A stretch of 13,074 nt of DNA, taken from the NCBI GenBank assembly GCA_014379165.1, contig JACMMG010000011.1:1-13074 (forward strand), given 5' to 3'. The DNA comes from Candidatus Parcubacteria bacterium (GTDB taxonomy: Bacteria > Patescibacteriota > Minisyncoccia > Phycocordibacterales > SBAW01). The first letter of the stretch is position 1. Each line of letters begins with the position of its first letter. Made by a program: the position numbers and the translations under genes. This document shows, one piece after another, positions 1-6,255 of the stretch. The notes beneath the pieces are model-generated. The model did not search any database, was not told the DNA's origin, and saw nothing but the letters and a program-made list of their open reading frames with translations.

Positions 1-197
1 CGTCGGACGCGCCCTCGTACGGCTCTTGCCGCTTCAAAATGCAGCCCTCTTTCCCGGAAGCACTTCGCAAAATTAATTTCTATCGGCGGTTTTCTTCTTT
101 CCCTTCATTAAACTATAGAAATTTTATGAAAAATTTATATAGTCGTCGCTCGTTCGGAAAAGAAAATGCATTTTCTTTTCTCTCACTTCACTAGACT
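1..197. other. Unassigned left edge, no confident gene
   Basis: Three plus-strand frames are open from the left edge: frame 1 closes at 109-111, frame 2 at 74-76, and frame 3 stays open to about 194. None shows a recognisable motif, so at most the tail of an upstream gene lies here. GC content falls sharply after about position 70. AT-rich promoter-like strings (TATAGA near 114, TATATA near 136) lack a matching -35 box. The next gene starts at 198 without a visible SD, so its promoter probably lies in this stretch but cannot be placed. Confidence 0.5.
157..180. repeat. Perfect 24-bp palindrome upstream of the HisRS-like gene
   Basis: The half-site GAAAAGAAAATG is followed directly by its exact reverse complement, ending 17 nt before the start codon at 198. 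As RNA it folds into a 10-bp A/U-rich stem with a TGCA loop. It has no G/C core and no clean T-run, so it is a poor intrinsic terminator. As DNA it looks like a dyad operator. The role is inferred; the symmetry is seen directly. Confidence 0.75.
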
Positions 198-1358
198 ATG
201 AGTACCAATCGCATCTCCCCTGTTTCATTCCTAAAGCTTTCTGCTGATGTGGCGTCTTTTTATGGCTTTCGTCCTGCGCGAGAAGTAGAACGTGCTGCGG
301 CAAAATATATAAAAGACGAACGCGCACGTATTGCACGGGGTCCGCATACATTTGCAACGACTGCGGCAATGTCCGCAGCGTGGGCTGTGGCACGGCCACA
401 AGAGCCGGTCTTAGCTTTTTACGCAACTCCTTCCCCTTCGCATCTTCCTTATGGCTTCCCCGCGCGCGAAACGGGAGAGTTCGGCCTACAAATAGTTGGG
501 ACGTCCGAAAGTGTCGGAGAAATTATGTTGTTTAAAACGCTCGCCGCCATATTGTCTGAATGGGGCGCGCCCCTTGCGCGCGTGCGAGTTAACGCGATCG
601 GCGACCGCGATAGCAGAGAGCGTTTCTTGCGTGAACTCACACTCCACGTACGCAAGCACTCTTCTCGCTTTGAGCCTGCAGAACGAGATCTTCTGGCCCA
701 GAATTCTCTCCTTCTATATCACTTTGATCTTGATCTTGCGCGCGAAGTGCGGGCTGAAGCTCCCCGTTCGATAAATTTCCTTTCAGAAAAAAGCAGGACG
801 CACTTCCGCTCGGTATTGGAACACCTGGAACAACTTGGGTTTTTATATGAGCTTGACGATTCTCTTGTCGGAGACGAGCGCGGACATCATCTTGCATTTG
901 CGATAGACACGACCGAAGCCGATGCGACGATCATTGCCACTATGGGCGGTCGGTATGACGAATATTTACGCACGCACGGCCGCAAAGCCGGGAGCGCTGG
1001 GGTCGGAGCAAGCATTTTCTTTCGCAAAAAAGGTGCCGTAGCGAGCAACTTTTCAACTAACCGTGCTACGCCAAAACCAAAAGTATATTTTGCGCAATTA
1101 GGTCTTCGCGCAAAGCTTCAGGGCCTTAGCGTCGTTGAAATGTTGCGAGCGGCACGTATACCCGTTGAACAATCGTTTGATGCGGCGCATCTCTCAACGC
1201 AACTACAGGCCGCGCAGTCGCAGGGAGTTTCTCACCTCCTTATCATGGGCCAACGCGAAGCAATAGACGGCACAATAATCGTGCGCTCAATGCAAAACAG
1301 CGCGCAATCAACGCTCCAGCTCGCCGACATGCCGCGATTTCTGAAATCATTGCGGTAG
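198..1358 (+). CDS. HisRS-like class II synthetase paralog, probably non-catalytic
   Basis: The 386-aa protein has the layout of histidyl-tRNA synthetase: a class II core (about 10-290) and a C-terminal HGTP-type anticodon-binding domain (about 294-386, ending GQREAIDGTIIVRS... and FLKSL). Recognisable core pieces are YGFRPARE (22-29, motif 1 region), GEFGLQIVGTSES (93-105, motif 2 region) and GGRYDEYL (250-257). The catalytic residues are missing. The motif 2 arginine segment reads YATPSPSH, the histidine-binding RGLDYY motif is replaced around VGDERGHH (224-231), and motif 3 ends GVGASIFF with no arginine. It therefore probably does not make His-tRNA; a tRNA-binding or regulatory role like HisZ or other synthetase paralogs is an inference. 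No SD precedes the ATG. A weak hairpin (AGGCT 1359-1363 with AGCCT 1385-1389) separates it from rpsU. Automatic annotation would likely call it hisS. Confidence 0.75.
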   Translation: MSTNRISPVSFLKLSADVASFYGFRPAREVERAAAKYIKDERARIARGPHTFATTAAMSAAWAVARPQEPVLAFYATPSPSHLPYGFPARETGEFGLQIVGTSESVGEIMLFKTLAAILSEWGAPLARVRVNAIGDRDSRERFLRELTLHVRKHSSRFEPAERDLLAQNSLLLYHFDLDLAREVRAEAPRSINFLSEKSRTHFRSVLEHLEQLGFLYELDDSLVGDERGHHLAFAIDTTEADATIIATMGGRYDEYLRTHGRKAGSAGVGASIFFRKKGAVASNFSTNRATPKPKVYFAQLGLRAKLQGLSVVEMLRAARIPVEQSFDAAHLSTQLQAAQSQGVSHLLIMGQREAIDGTIIVRSMQNSAQSTLQLADMPRFLKSLR

Positions 1359-1391
1359 AGGCTACACAAAAATGGATTTTGGAGAGCCTGG

Positions 1392-1420
1392 TTGTCAAAA
1401 AAGTCTTTTTCTGTTACTAT
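1392..1420 (+). promoter_or_regulatory. Strong sigma70-type promoter of rpsU, near-leaderless
   Basis: A -35 TTGTCA (1392-1397), a 17-nt spacer and -10 TACTAT (1415-1420) are preceded by an extended-minus-10 TG (1412-1413). Transcription should start about 7 nt after the -10, around 1427-1430, which is at or next to the ATG at 1430. There is no room for an SD. This position also argues against the longer in-frame start at 1379, which lies upstream of the promoter. Confidence 0.75.
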
Positions 1421-1429
1421 CTTCTGCAC

Positions 1430-1684
1430 ATGACTGTAAACGCTGAGGTTACTAAAAACGACGGAGAAACGACGATAAATTTAATTCGTCGATTTTCTAA
1501 GCGCGTGCAAGGCACGGGCCTTATCCAGAGCACCCGCGGACGCCGTTATCATGCGCGCATCAAGTCTCGCGAAGTACAAAAAAAGCACACTCTTAAAGTG
1601 CTCAAGCGCAGACTGGAAGTAACCGAACTCATCAAACTCGGCAAAATGCCAGAAAAGAAACCTCGCACAGGCTATCGCCGCTAG
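1430..1684 (+). CDS. rpsU: Small ribosomal subunit protein bS21
   Basis: The 84-aa product is a basic S21 family protein: it opens with VTKNDGETTINLIRRFSKRVQGTGLI, matching the S21 pattern of an N-terminal V-x-K-N-D/E segment followed by a helical R-R-F-x-(K/R)-x-V-x-x-x-G block, then a lysine/arginine-rich helical tail. S21 binds the 30S platform near the anti-SD end of 16S rRNA and affects initiation. An in-frame ATG at 1379 would add 17 hydrophobic residues not found in S21 and would lie upstream of the promoter, so the start at 1430 is preferred. The gene ends 4 nt before ybeY and is probably cotranscribed with ybeY and ftsA. The C-terminal extension (about 20 residues, KMPEKKPRTGYRR at the end) is longer than in E. 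coli S21. Confidence 0.9.
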   Translation: MTVNAEVTKNDGETTINLIRRFSKRVQGTGLIQSTRGRRYHARIKSREVQKKHTLKVLKRRLEVTELIKLGKMPEKKPRTGYRR

Positions 1685-1688
1685 GCCC

Positions 1689-2054
1689 ATGGGCAGTTTT
1701 TCGATACGCAATAAAACTCGCGTTACTCTGCGAGATCTCCTTTTTAAAAAAATAAAAGAACGTGTGCTCGGCAAACCATACGAGCTTTCTTTGGCAGTTG
1801 TGTCGCTTTCTGAGTCGCGTCGCCTGACCAAAATTACTAAGCATGCAGACCATGCGTCAAACGTGCTCTCGTTTCCACTTTCAAAAAAATCGGGCGAGAT
1901 AGTTTTATGCCCAAAGGCTCGGGGTGAATATACACTTGAGTATTTATTTATCCACGGGGCACTCCACCTAAAAGGCCTTAAACATAATGCTAGAATGGAT
2001 GCTGCGGAAGAGCGGTTGCTCAAGCACTTTCGCTTACAGAAGCGAAACAAATAA
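1689..2054 (+). CDS. ybeY: Endoribonuclease YbeY (rRNA maturation)
   Basis: The 121-aa protein carries the zinc site of the UPF0054/YbeY family: HGALHLKGLKH at 89-99 supplies His89, His93 and His99 with canonical spacing. SNVLSFP (57-63) and GEIVLCP (69-75) match the TDVLSFP and GDIVI(C/S) strands. YbeY is a metal-dependent RNase used in 16S rRNA 3'-end processing and 70S quality control. At about 121 aa it is shorter than the usual 150 or so, mainly through a trimmed N-terminus and short tail. The conserved arginine upstream of TDVLSF (Arg59 in E. coli) appears to be lysine (Lys51 in TKITKHADHASN). It sits 4 nt after rpsU and 11 nt before ftsA with no clear SD, which suggests translational coupling in a ribosome/division operon. 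Confidence 0.9.
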   Translation: MGSFSIRNKTRVTLRDLLFKKIKERVLGKPYELSLAVVSLSESRRLTKITKHADHASNVLSFPLSKKSGEIVLCPKARGEYTLEYLFIHGALHLKGLKHNARMDAAEERLLKHFRLQKRNK

Positions 2055-2065
2055 AGTGTGAATCT

Positions 2066-3244
2066 ATGCAAAAAATCGTCACAGGAATAGACGTCGGCAG
2101 CTACCAAGTGCGAGTAGTTATCGCACAGCGTGCGGACAACCCGCGCGAAGCGCCACGTATTTTAGGAACGGGCTATGCGGAAAGCCGCGGACTTAAGCAC
2201 GGCTATATTGTTTCAATAGATGAAGTGTCGCGCTCGATAGCCGCTGCCGTTTCTCAAGCAAGCAAAGCAGCGCAGGTAAAAGTAAAACGCGCTTACCTTG
2301 GGCTGGGCGGCATTGGTATTGAAGAAGTATTTTCGCGCGCAGATACGGTTGTTGAGCGCGGTGACTCAGAAATTACAGCACGGGACTTGCCGCGCGCGCT
2401 TGCTGCTTCGGAAGCGACACTTTCTCCTACTGCTACGCTCAACCGCCGCATCATTCATTCCATTCCTCTTCGCTACTATGTCGACGGTGTACGCGTGTTA
2501 AGTAAAAGCCCGCTTGGTATGAAAGGCATGCGATTTTCGGTAGAAACGCTTTTTATTACGTGTCTTGAACGCCACGTGCATGATCTTGTTGAAGCAGTCG
2601 AGCGCGCGGGTATAGAAGTTGAAGACGTTGCTGCCTCGCCTCTTGCTGCAAGCTTTGTGGCGCTCAATAAAATGCAAAAGCGTGTGGGATGTGTACTTGC
2701 AAACATTGGTGCTGAAACTCTTTCTATAATTGTATTTGAAGATGACATGCCGATTTCGATAAAAGTATTTCCAACCGGCGCAGCAGATATCACTAACGAC
2801 CTTGCGCTTGGGTTACGCATTTCTCCGGAAGAAGCAGAGCAGCTAAAGCAAGGAGCAGTACTTGGTTCTTCGTTTTCAAAAAAAAGAATTGAAGACTTGA
2901 TGTCGCACCGTATACAAAACATGTTCAAGCTTATCGAAGCACATCTGAAAAAAATTGGTAAAAACGAACTCTTGCCTGCTGGCATAATTCTCACGGGAGG
3001 AGGCTCCTCAATGCAAACTGTTGTCGACTCCGCAAAGTCGATATTACGCCTCCCTTCCCGCACCGCCTCTTTGACTGAAAATTCAACTTCAAACGTGCAT
3101 TTTAAAGACAGTGCCTGGGCCGTAGCGTATGGGTTAACGCTGTGGGGCTTCACCCAAGGCGGCGAAATCGAGCTAGCCGAGGAGGATGATTTTACCGATC
3201 TTCTTAAGAATATTTGGCGCTGGTTTAAGCGCTTTTTGCCCTAA
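2066..3244 (+). CDS. ftsA: Cell division protein FtsA
   Basis: This 392-aa actin-fold ATPase tethers FtsZ to the membrane. The phosphate-1 loop is GIDVGSYQVRVVI (7-19), the SHS2/1C insertion follows (about 80-165), the phosphate-2 region is VLANIGAETLSIIVF (210-224), and the adenosine motif is ILTGGGSSM (308-316). Length and order are typical. The last residues (376-392, FTDLLKNIWRWFKRFLP) form an amphipathic helix with aromatic and basic faces, the usual membrane-targeting tail. The ATG lies 11 nt after ybeY with no convincing SD, so it likely relies on the rpsU promoter and coupling. The start codon choice is supported by MQKIVTGIDVGS aligning with FtsA N-termini. The stop codon overlaps the first conserved GCCC box of the downstream double-hairpin units. 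Confidence 0.95.
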   Translation: MQKIVTGIDVGSYQVRVVIAQRADNPREAPRILGTGYAESRGLKHGYIVSIDEVSRSIAAAVSQASKAAQVKVKRAYLGLGGIGIEEVFSRADTVVERGDSEITARDLPRALAASEATLSPTATLNRRIIHSIPLRYYVDGVRVLSKSPLGMKGMRFSVETLFITCLERHVHDLVEAVERAGIEVEDVAASPLAASFVALNKMQKRVGCVLANIGAETLSIIVFEDDMPISIKVFPTGAADITNDLALGLRISPEEAEQLKQGAVLGSSFSKKRIEDLMSHRIQNMFKLIEAHLKKIGKNELLPAGIILTGGGSSMQTVVDSAKSILRLPSRTASLTENSTSNVHFKDSAWAVAYGLTLWGFTQGGEIELAEEDDFTDLLKNIWRWFKRFLP

Positions 3245-3355
3245 ATCAATTGCTTTGCAATTGATCGGGCGATCCTGCGTTAACAGCAGGATTTAGCCCT
3301 ACATTACTTGCTTCTTAAGTGATCGGCGAACGCCCATGTGGGCGTTTTAGCCCTT
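3238..3355 (+). repeat. Tandem double-hairpin units between ftsA and ftsZ
   Basis: Two units share one pattern: GCCCTA, hairpin, CGG(G)CG, hairpin, TTA, followed by GCCCT again. Unit 1 (3238-3295) has a 9-bp stem ATCAATTGC/GCAATTGAT (loop TTT, 3254-3256) and a 7-bp stem ATCCTGC/GCAGGAT (3272-3292). Unit 2 (3296-3349) has ATTACTT/AAGTGAT (3303-3323, one G-U pair) and AACGCCC/GGGCGTT (3329-3346, loop ATGT). The linkers are conserved while stem sequences differ completely but remain paired. GGGC in the linker could also pair with either flanking GCCC. It lies after the ftsA stop and upstream of the ftsZ promoter. Attenuation, mRNA stabilisation or protein binding are possible roles, none shown. 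Confidence 0.8.
3329..3348 (+). terminator. Possible weak intrinsic terminator after ftsA
   Basis: The last hairpin of the double-hairpin region, AACGCCC-ATGT-GGGCGTT, runs into TTTT (3345-3348). The stem is G/C-rich, but the T-run is only four bases, so it should be a partial terminator at most. Its place before a separate ftsZ promoter would uncouple ftsZ from ftsA transcription. Confidence 0.4.
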
Positions 3356-3391
3356 AAACTAACGGAGAAGCAAAAGGATATTTTGTAAAGG

Positions 3392-3420
3392 TTGCATTGC
3401 GGAGCCCCGTGGGTCATACT
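3392..3420 (+). promoter_or_regulatory. Candidate ftsZ promoter, near-leaderless
   Basis: TTGCAT (3392-3397), a 17-nt spacer and CATACT (3415-3420) lie 11 nt before the ftsZ ATG at 3432. The expected start site is about 3428, giving a leader of only a few bases. No SD is present in the 20 nt before the ATG (the nearest GGAG at 3401-3404 is too far upstream). Confidence 0.55.
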
Positions 3421-3431
3421 GCCTTTCACGT

Positions 3432-4604
3432 ATGCCCCAAATACAACCAGAAGTTGAAGCGTTCGCTCGCATCCGCGTTGTCGGAGTAGGAGGCTCAGGA
3501 GGCAATGCCGTCGATCACATGGTTAATAGTAAGGTGCGAGGTGTCGACTTTATTGCTATCAATACTGACGCTCAGGCTCTCCATGCTTCTCCGGCACGCC
3601 GAAAAGTCCACATAGGCAAAAATTTAACACGCGGTCTTGGTACGGGTATGAATCCGGAACTTGGCAAGCGTGCGGCAGAAGAAACAAAAGAAGAAATCCA
3701 GCAAACTCTGCGTGGCTCTGACATGGTATTTATCGCCGGTGGTATGGGTGGTGGTACTGGTACTGGTGCCGCACCTATTGTTGCTAAAACCGCAAAAGAA
3801 CTTGGCGCGCTTACTGTCGCTGTAGTTACCAAACCGTTTTCGTTTGAAGGTCAGCAACGATTGCGCTTGGCAGAGCAAGGCATCGAAGAACTCCGTAAAG
3901 AAGTTGATGCGCTTATCATCATTCCTAACGATCGTCTTCTTGCAACCGTAAAAAAAGAAACTACGCTCAAAGAGGCGTTCGCAATGTGCGACGACATCCT
4001 TAAACAAGCAGTTGAAGGAATTTCCGACCTCATTACGCAAGCGGGTATTATCAACGTCGACTTTGCCGACGTTCGAGCCGTTATGGAAAACTCCGGAAGC
4101 GCTCTTATGGGTATTGGTATCGCTTCGGGAGAAAATCGCGCGCAGGCTGCGGCGCAGGCTGCGGTCTCTTCCCCACTTCTTGAGATTTCAATTAATGGCG
4201 CACGCGGTGTCCTCTTCGCTATCGCCGGTGGCGACGATCTCGGAATGGTAGAAGTGCACGAAGCAGCAAAAGTTATTACCGAATCTGTCGATCCAAATGC
4301 CAAGATTATCTTCGGCGCGATCAAAGACGAAAAGCTCAAGAAGCACGAAATACGCGTTACCGTCATTGCAACCGGCTTTCCTACCGTCGGCAGTGCACCA
4401 CGCGGTAATCAGCTCTTTTCGTTCGGCCAAGGCGGTAGCAAAGATGCAGATGTTCCCATGCCAATAGGTAAAATATACAATACCCCGATCCCTATGAAGG
4501 GGGTTGAAGACATGAAATACGATTCAAAACCAAAACCAGAAGAGAAAGAGGATGATGAATGGGGCGCGGTACCCTCTTTCCTTCGTAGGCCGAAGATAAA
4601 GTAA
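3432..4604 (+). CDS. ftsZ: Cell division protein FtsZ
   Basis: The 390-aa tubulin-like GTPase forms the Z-ring. Visible landmarks are the N-terminal nucleotide strand VVGVGGSGGNAVDHM (16-30), the tubulin signature GGGTGTG (106-112), the region KPFSFEG (134-140), the T7 catalytic loop NVDFAD (208-213) that completes the GTPase site of the next subunit, and a short acidic/lysine linker (366-376). The C-terminal peptide EWGAVPSFLRRPKIK matches the conserved (L/I)PxFLR grapple that binds FtsA, and ftsA is the preceding gene. Length is normal. A near-leaderless promoter is predicted just upstream, so ftsZ can probably be expressed independently of ftsA. No intrinsic terminator is visible after it; an AT-rich repeat follows at once. 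Confidence 0.97.
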   Translation: MPQIQPEVEAFARIRVVGVGGSGGNAVDHMVNSKVRGVDFIAINTDAQALHASPARRKVHIGKNLTRGLGTGMNPELGKRAAEETKEEIQQTLRGSDMVFIAGGMGGGTGTGAAPIVAKTAKELGALTVAVVTKPFSFEGQQRLRLAEQGIEELRKEVDALIIIPNDRLLATVKKETTLKEAFAMCDDILKQAVEGISDLITQAGIINVDFADVRAVMENSGSALMGIGIASGENRAQAAAQAAVSSPLLEISINGARGVLFAIAGGDDLGMVEVHEAAKVITESVDPNAKIIFGAIKDEKLKKHEIRVTVIATGFPTVGSAPRGNQLFSFGQGGSKDADVPMPIGKIYNTPIPMKGVEDMKYDSKPKPEEKEDDEWGAVPSFLRRPKIK

Positions 4605-4656
4605 ATTTCAAATCTCAAATTCCAAATTTCAAACATTTGAACTTGTTTGAATTTTG
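4605..4656. repeat. AT-rich CAAATTTC-type intergenic repeat
   Basis: Short words such as TTCAAAT, TCAAATTCC and AATTTCAAAC are reiterated directly after the ftsZ stop. Inverted pairs occur: TTCAAAC (4628-4634) with GTTTGAA (4645-4651), and TTCAAA/TTTGAA around CA at 4634-4635. On the opposite strand it reads as FEIWNLRFEI-like peptide, a translation artefact often seen when such repeats are mistaken for genes in environmental genomes (recollection, not checked). Confidence 0.6.
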
Positions 4657-4681
4657 TTATTTGTACCTTGGAGTTTATACT
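4654..4681 (+). promoter_or_regulatory. Reductase gene promoter, leaderless
   Basis: TTGTTA (4654-4659), a 16-nt spacer and TATACT (4676-4681) lie only 6 nt before ATG 4688. The predicted start site falls on or next to the ATG. This rules out the upstream in-frame ATG at 4637, which lies before the promoter. A GTG at 4685 is an alternative start three bases earlier. Confidence 0.7.
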
Positions 4682-4687
4682 GTCGTG

Positions 4688-5734
4688 ATGCATGATTTGG
4701 CAATAATTGGGGGAGGACCCGCGGCTATCGCCGCGGGTGTCTACGCTGCCCGCAAGCACCTTAAGACGATCTTTATTGCAGAAGCAATAGGCGGGCAAAG
4801 CATCGATTCGCAAGATATACAAAACTGGATAGGCACACCGCACATTGCCGGTATGGCGTTTCAAAAAACTTTGGAAAGTCACCTGCGCGAGTATGCAGGA
4901 GATATCGTCGACATTAAGTTGGGTGAACGCGTGCAAAAGGTTGAAAAAACCCCGGACGGTTTTTCCATAACAACGCCTACTGCTTCTTTTGAGGTACGGG
5001 CGGTCTTAATCGCAACAGGCGGTTCTCGTAAAAAACTGGAAGCTACGGGAGCATTAGAATTTGAAAATAAAGGGGTCACGTACTGTGCGTCATGCGACGG
5101 TCCTCTTTTTTCCGGCATGGATGTCGCCGTTGTTGGCGGGGGCAATGCAGGGTTTGAAACTGCTGCACAACTTCTTGCGTACTCTAAATCGGTCACGTTA
5201 GTGCACCGCAGCCCGGAGTTTGAAAAAGCAGACAAAGCAACGGTGGAGGCGGTACTCGCACACCCAAATATGAAAGTCCTAAAAAATACTGAGCCCACTG
5301 AAGTAAAAGGTGACGGCTTCGTAAACGCGCTTGTGGTCAAAAATAAGCAAACAGGCGAAGAAACTACACTTCCTGTTTCCGGCGTATTTGTTGAAATAGG
5401 AATGATAGCGGCAACCGACCTGGTCAAAGGTCTTGTCGAGCTCGATGAGTGGGGCCGCGTTAAAGTAGACGGCAAAAGCCAGCGCGCCTACTTATTGCAA
5501 ACTCCTACAACAGTTTCAGGTGCGAGGCGCGGGGAAAACGATGAGGGAGGCGTACCTTTGGGTACGATGACCGAGTCGCAGGGGCCCCGCAACAAAGCAG
5601 ATGAGGCTGGTGGAGGAGTTTGGGCCGCGGGAGATTGCTCTGACGGGCTCTACCACCAAAACAATATTGCTGCAGGCGATGCCGTTAAAGCGCTCGAGGA
5701 TATCTATTTTTGGTTGCGCGCAAGTAAAAAATAA
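4688..5734 (+). CDS. Thioredoxin reductase / AhpF-type flavoprotein with in-frame insert
   Basis: This 348-aa low-molecular-weight thioredoxin-reductase-fold enzyme uses FAD and a redox disulfide. FAD binding: IIGGGPAAIAAG (6-17). Second dinucleotide fold: VVGGGNAGFETA (148-159). Disulfide: CASC at 133-136 within GVTYCASCDGPLF. C-terminal FAD motif: GVWAAGDCSD (310-319). Several stretches (KGVTYC..CDGPLF, PEFEKAD, TEVKGDG) resemble the C-terminal half of AhpF. The HRRxxxR motif that binds the NADPH 2'-phosphate in TrxB reads HRSPEFE (173-179), so NADH or another donor is more likely than NADPH (inference). Residues about 271-311, between KVDGKSQ and GVWAAGD, are an extra segment of about 40 residues encoded by an inverted-repeat-bounded DNA insert; without it the protein would have the usual length near 307. 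It has its own leaderless promoter and converges on the gene at 5783. Confidence 0.88.
   Translation: MHDLAIIGGGPAAIAAGVYAARKHLKTIFIAEAIGGQSIDSQDIQNWIGTPHIAGMAFQKTLESHLREYAGDIVDIKLGERVQKVEKTPDGFSITTPTASFEVRAVLIATGGSRKKLEATGALEFENKGVTYCASCDGPLFSGMDVAVVGGGNAGFETAAQLLAYSKSVTLVHRSPEFEKADKATVEAVLAHPNMKVLKNTEPTEVKGDGFVNALVVKNKQTGEETTLPVSGVFVEIGMIAATDLVKGLVELDEWGRVKVDGKSQRAYLLQTPTTVSGARRGENDEGGVPLGTMTESQGPRNKADEAGGGVWAAGDCSDGLYHQNNIAAGDAVKALEDIYFWLRASKK
5498..5622. mobile_element. 125-bp inverted-repeat element inserted in frame in the reductase gene
   Basis: The left end CAAACTCCTACAACAG (5498-5513) matches the reverse complement of the right end (5607-5622), CAAACTCCTCCACCAG, at 14 of 16 positions. 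The centre has a hairpin, CGTACC-TTTG-GGTACG, and both halves contain GCGGGG in inverted orientation (with GGGGCCCC in the right half), so the whole is an imperfect palindrome like a MITE or REP-type element. It coincides with a protein segment absent from the TrxB family and contains no stop codon in the host frame. No transposase is encoded. Target duplication is not obvious. Mobility is inferred; the repeats and the extra segment are seen directly. Confidence 0.65.
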
Positions 5735-5756
5735 AGCTCCCGGCAATGTCGGGAGC
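5726..5756 (-). terminator. Intrinsic terminator of the 121-aa gene
   Basis: On the minus strand the stem GCTCCCG/CGGGAGC (5756-5736, loop of 7) runs into TTTATTTTTT (5735-5726). This is a good terminator for the leftward gene. Read on the plus strand it has the hairpin but no T-run, so it would stop the converging reductase transcript poorly. It overlaps the reductase stop codon region. Confidence 0.8.
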
Positions 5757-5782
5757 ATCTGAAAAGTCGATCCGGAAACGGA

Positions 5783-6148
5783 TCAGGTGAACTCGAAGAA
5801 GATTCCGGAGGAGCGCAGGTCGCCTTCAACGGCAATCCTGCCGCCCCACCGATGCTGCGTCCATGCGCGTAAGTGAACCAACGCGTCATGGGGCCGTTGG
5901 GTCCGGAAGAACGTTGAAAGTCCCGTTCCCTTGAAGTCGCTTACGTAGATGCGGGTCACCGTGCAGTCGCCGCGGATAGTATCCACCAGCTTTGTGGTAA
6001 TCGCATCCCCTTCTTGTTCAAGGAGACGGTCGAGTTCATCCACGACCCCTGTGACCTCCTGTTCGAAAAACTCTGGAAGCGGCGGCGAATATTGTGCCCG
6101 CCGCTTCGCACGCTCTCCAAGCGCATTCAGAAAGTTGGTAACGTCCAT
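5783..6148 (-). CDS. Hypothetical 121-aa protein, family not recognised
   Basis: I do not recognise this soluble protein. The first half (1-60) is predicted helical, with FFEQEVTGVVDELDRLLEQEGDAITTKLVDTI suggesting a helical pair; the second half reads as beta-rich, with TVTRIYVSDF, GGRIAVEGDL and GIFFEF strands. No signal peptide, membrane segment or catalytic motif is visible. Support for a real gene: GGAG (6156-6159) lies 7 nt before the ATG, a promoter is centred near 6200, and a strong terminator follows the stop. Composition is GC-richer than the division cluster. An 8-bp direct repeat CGGAAATC occurs in its leader (6149-6156 and 6166-6173), flanking the SD. It ends in TGA, which sits inside a small GATCCG/CGGATC hairpin (5769-5784). 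Confidence 0.8.
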   Translation of the reverse strand: MDVTNFLNALGERAKRRAQYSPPLPEFFEQEVTGVVDELDRLLEQEGDAITTKLVDTIRGDCTVTRIYVSDFKGTGLSTFFRTQRPHDALVHLRAWTQHRWGGRIAVEGDLRSSGIFFEFT

Positions 6149-6186
6149 CGGAAATCTCCAATGCCCGGAAATCGGGTCTGAGAACT

Positions 6187-6214
6187 ATACTAGCAGCACT
6201 CTGCAAAGATTCAA
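6187..6214 (-). promoter_or_regulatory. Promoter of the 121-aa gene
   Basis: On the minus strand TTGAAT (6214-6209), a 16-nt spacer and TAGTAT (6192-6187) are preceded by an extended-minus-10 TG (6195-6194). The string TGCTAGTAT is identical to that in the hydrolase promoter at 8239-8247. The start site would be near 6180, leaving a leader of about 30 nt with an SD. Confidence 0.7.
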
Positions 6215-6255
6215 CTCTCCGTTCCTTGGGACCTTTTTTATTTAAAATTGAGAAT

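Noticed and set aside
1379..1429. Longer rpsU start at ATG 1379
   Set aside because: It would place the start upstream of a strong promoter (1392-1420) and add 17 hydrophobic residues unlike S21.
4637..4687. Longer reductase start at ATG 4637
   Set aside because: It lies inside an AT-rich repeat and upstream of the TATACT box; MHDLAIIGGG at 4688 fits family N-termini.
4409..4936. Minus-strand 175-codon frame opposite ftsZ/reductase
   Set aside because: It is antisense to two conserved genes and includes the FEIWNLRFEI repeat translation; no promoter, SD or domain.
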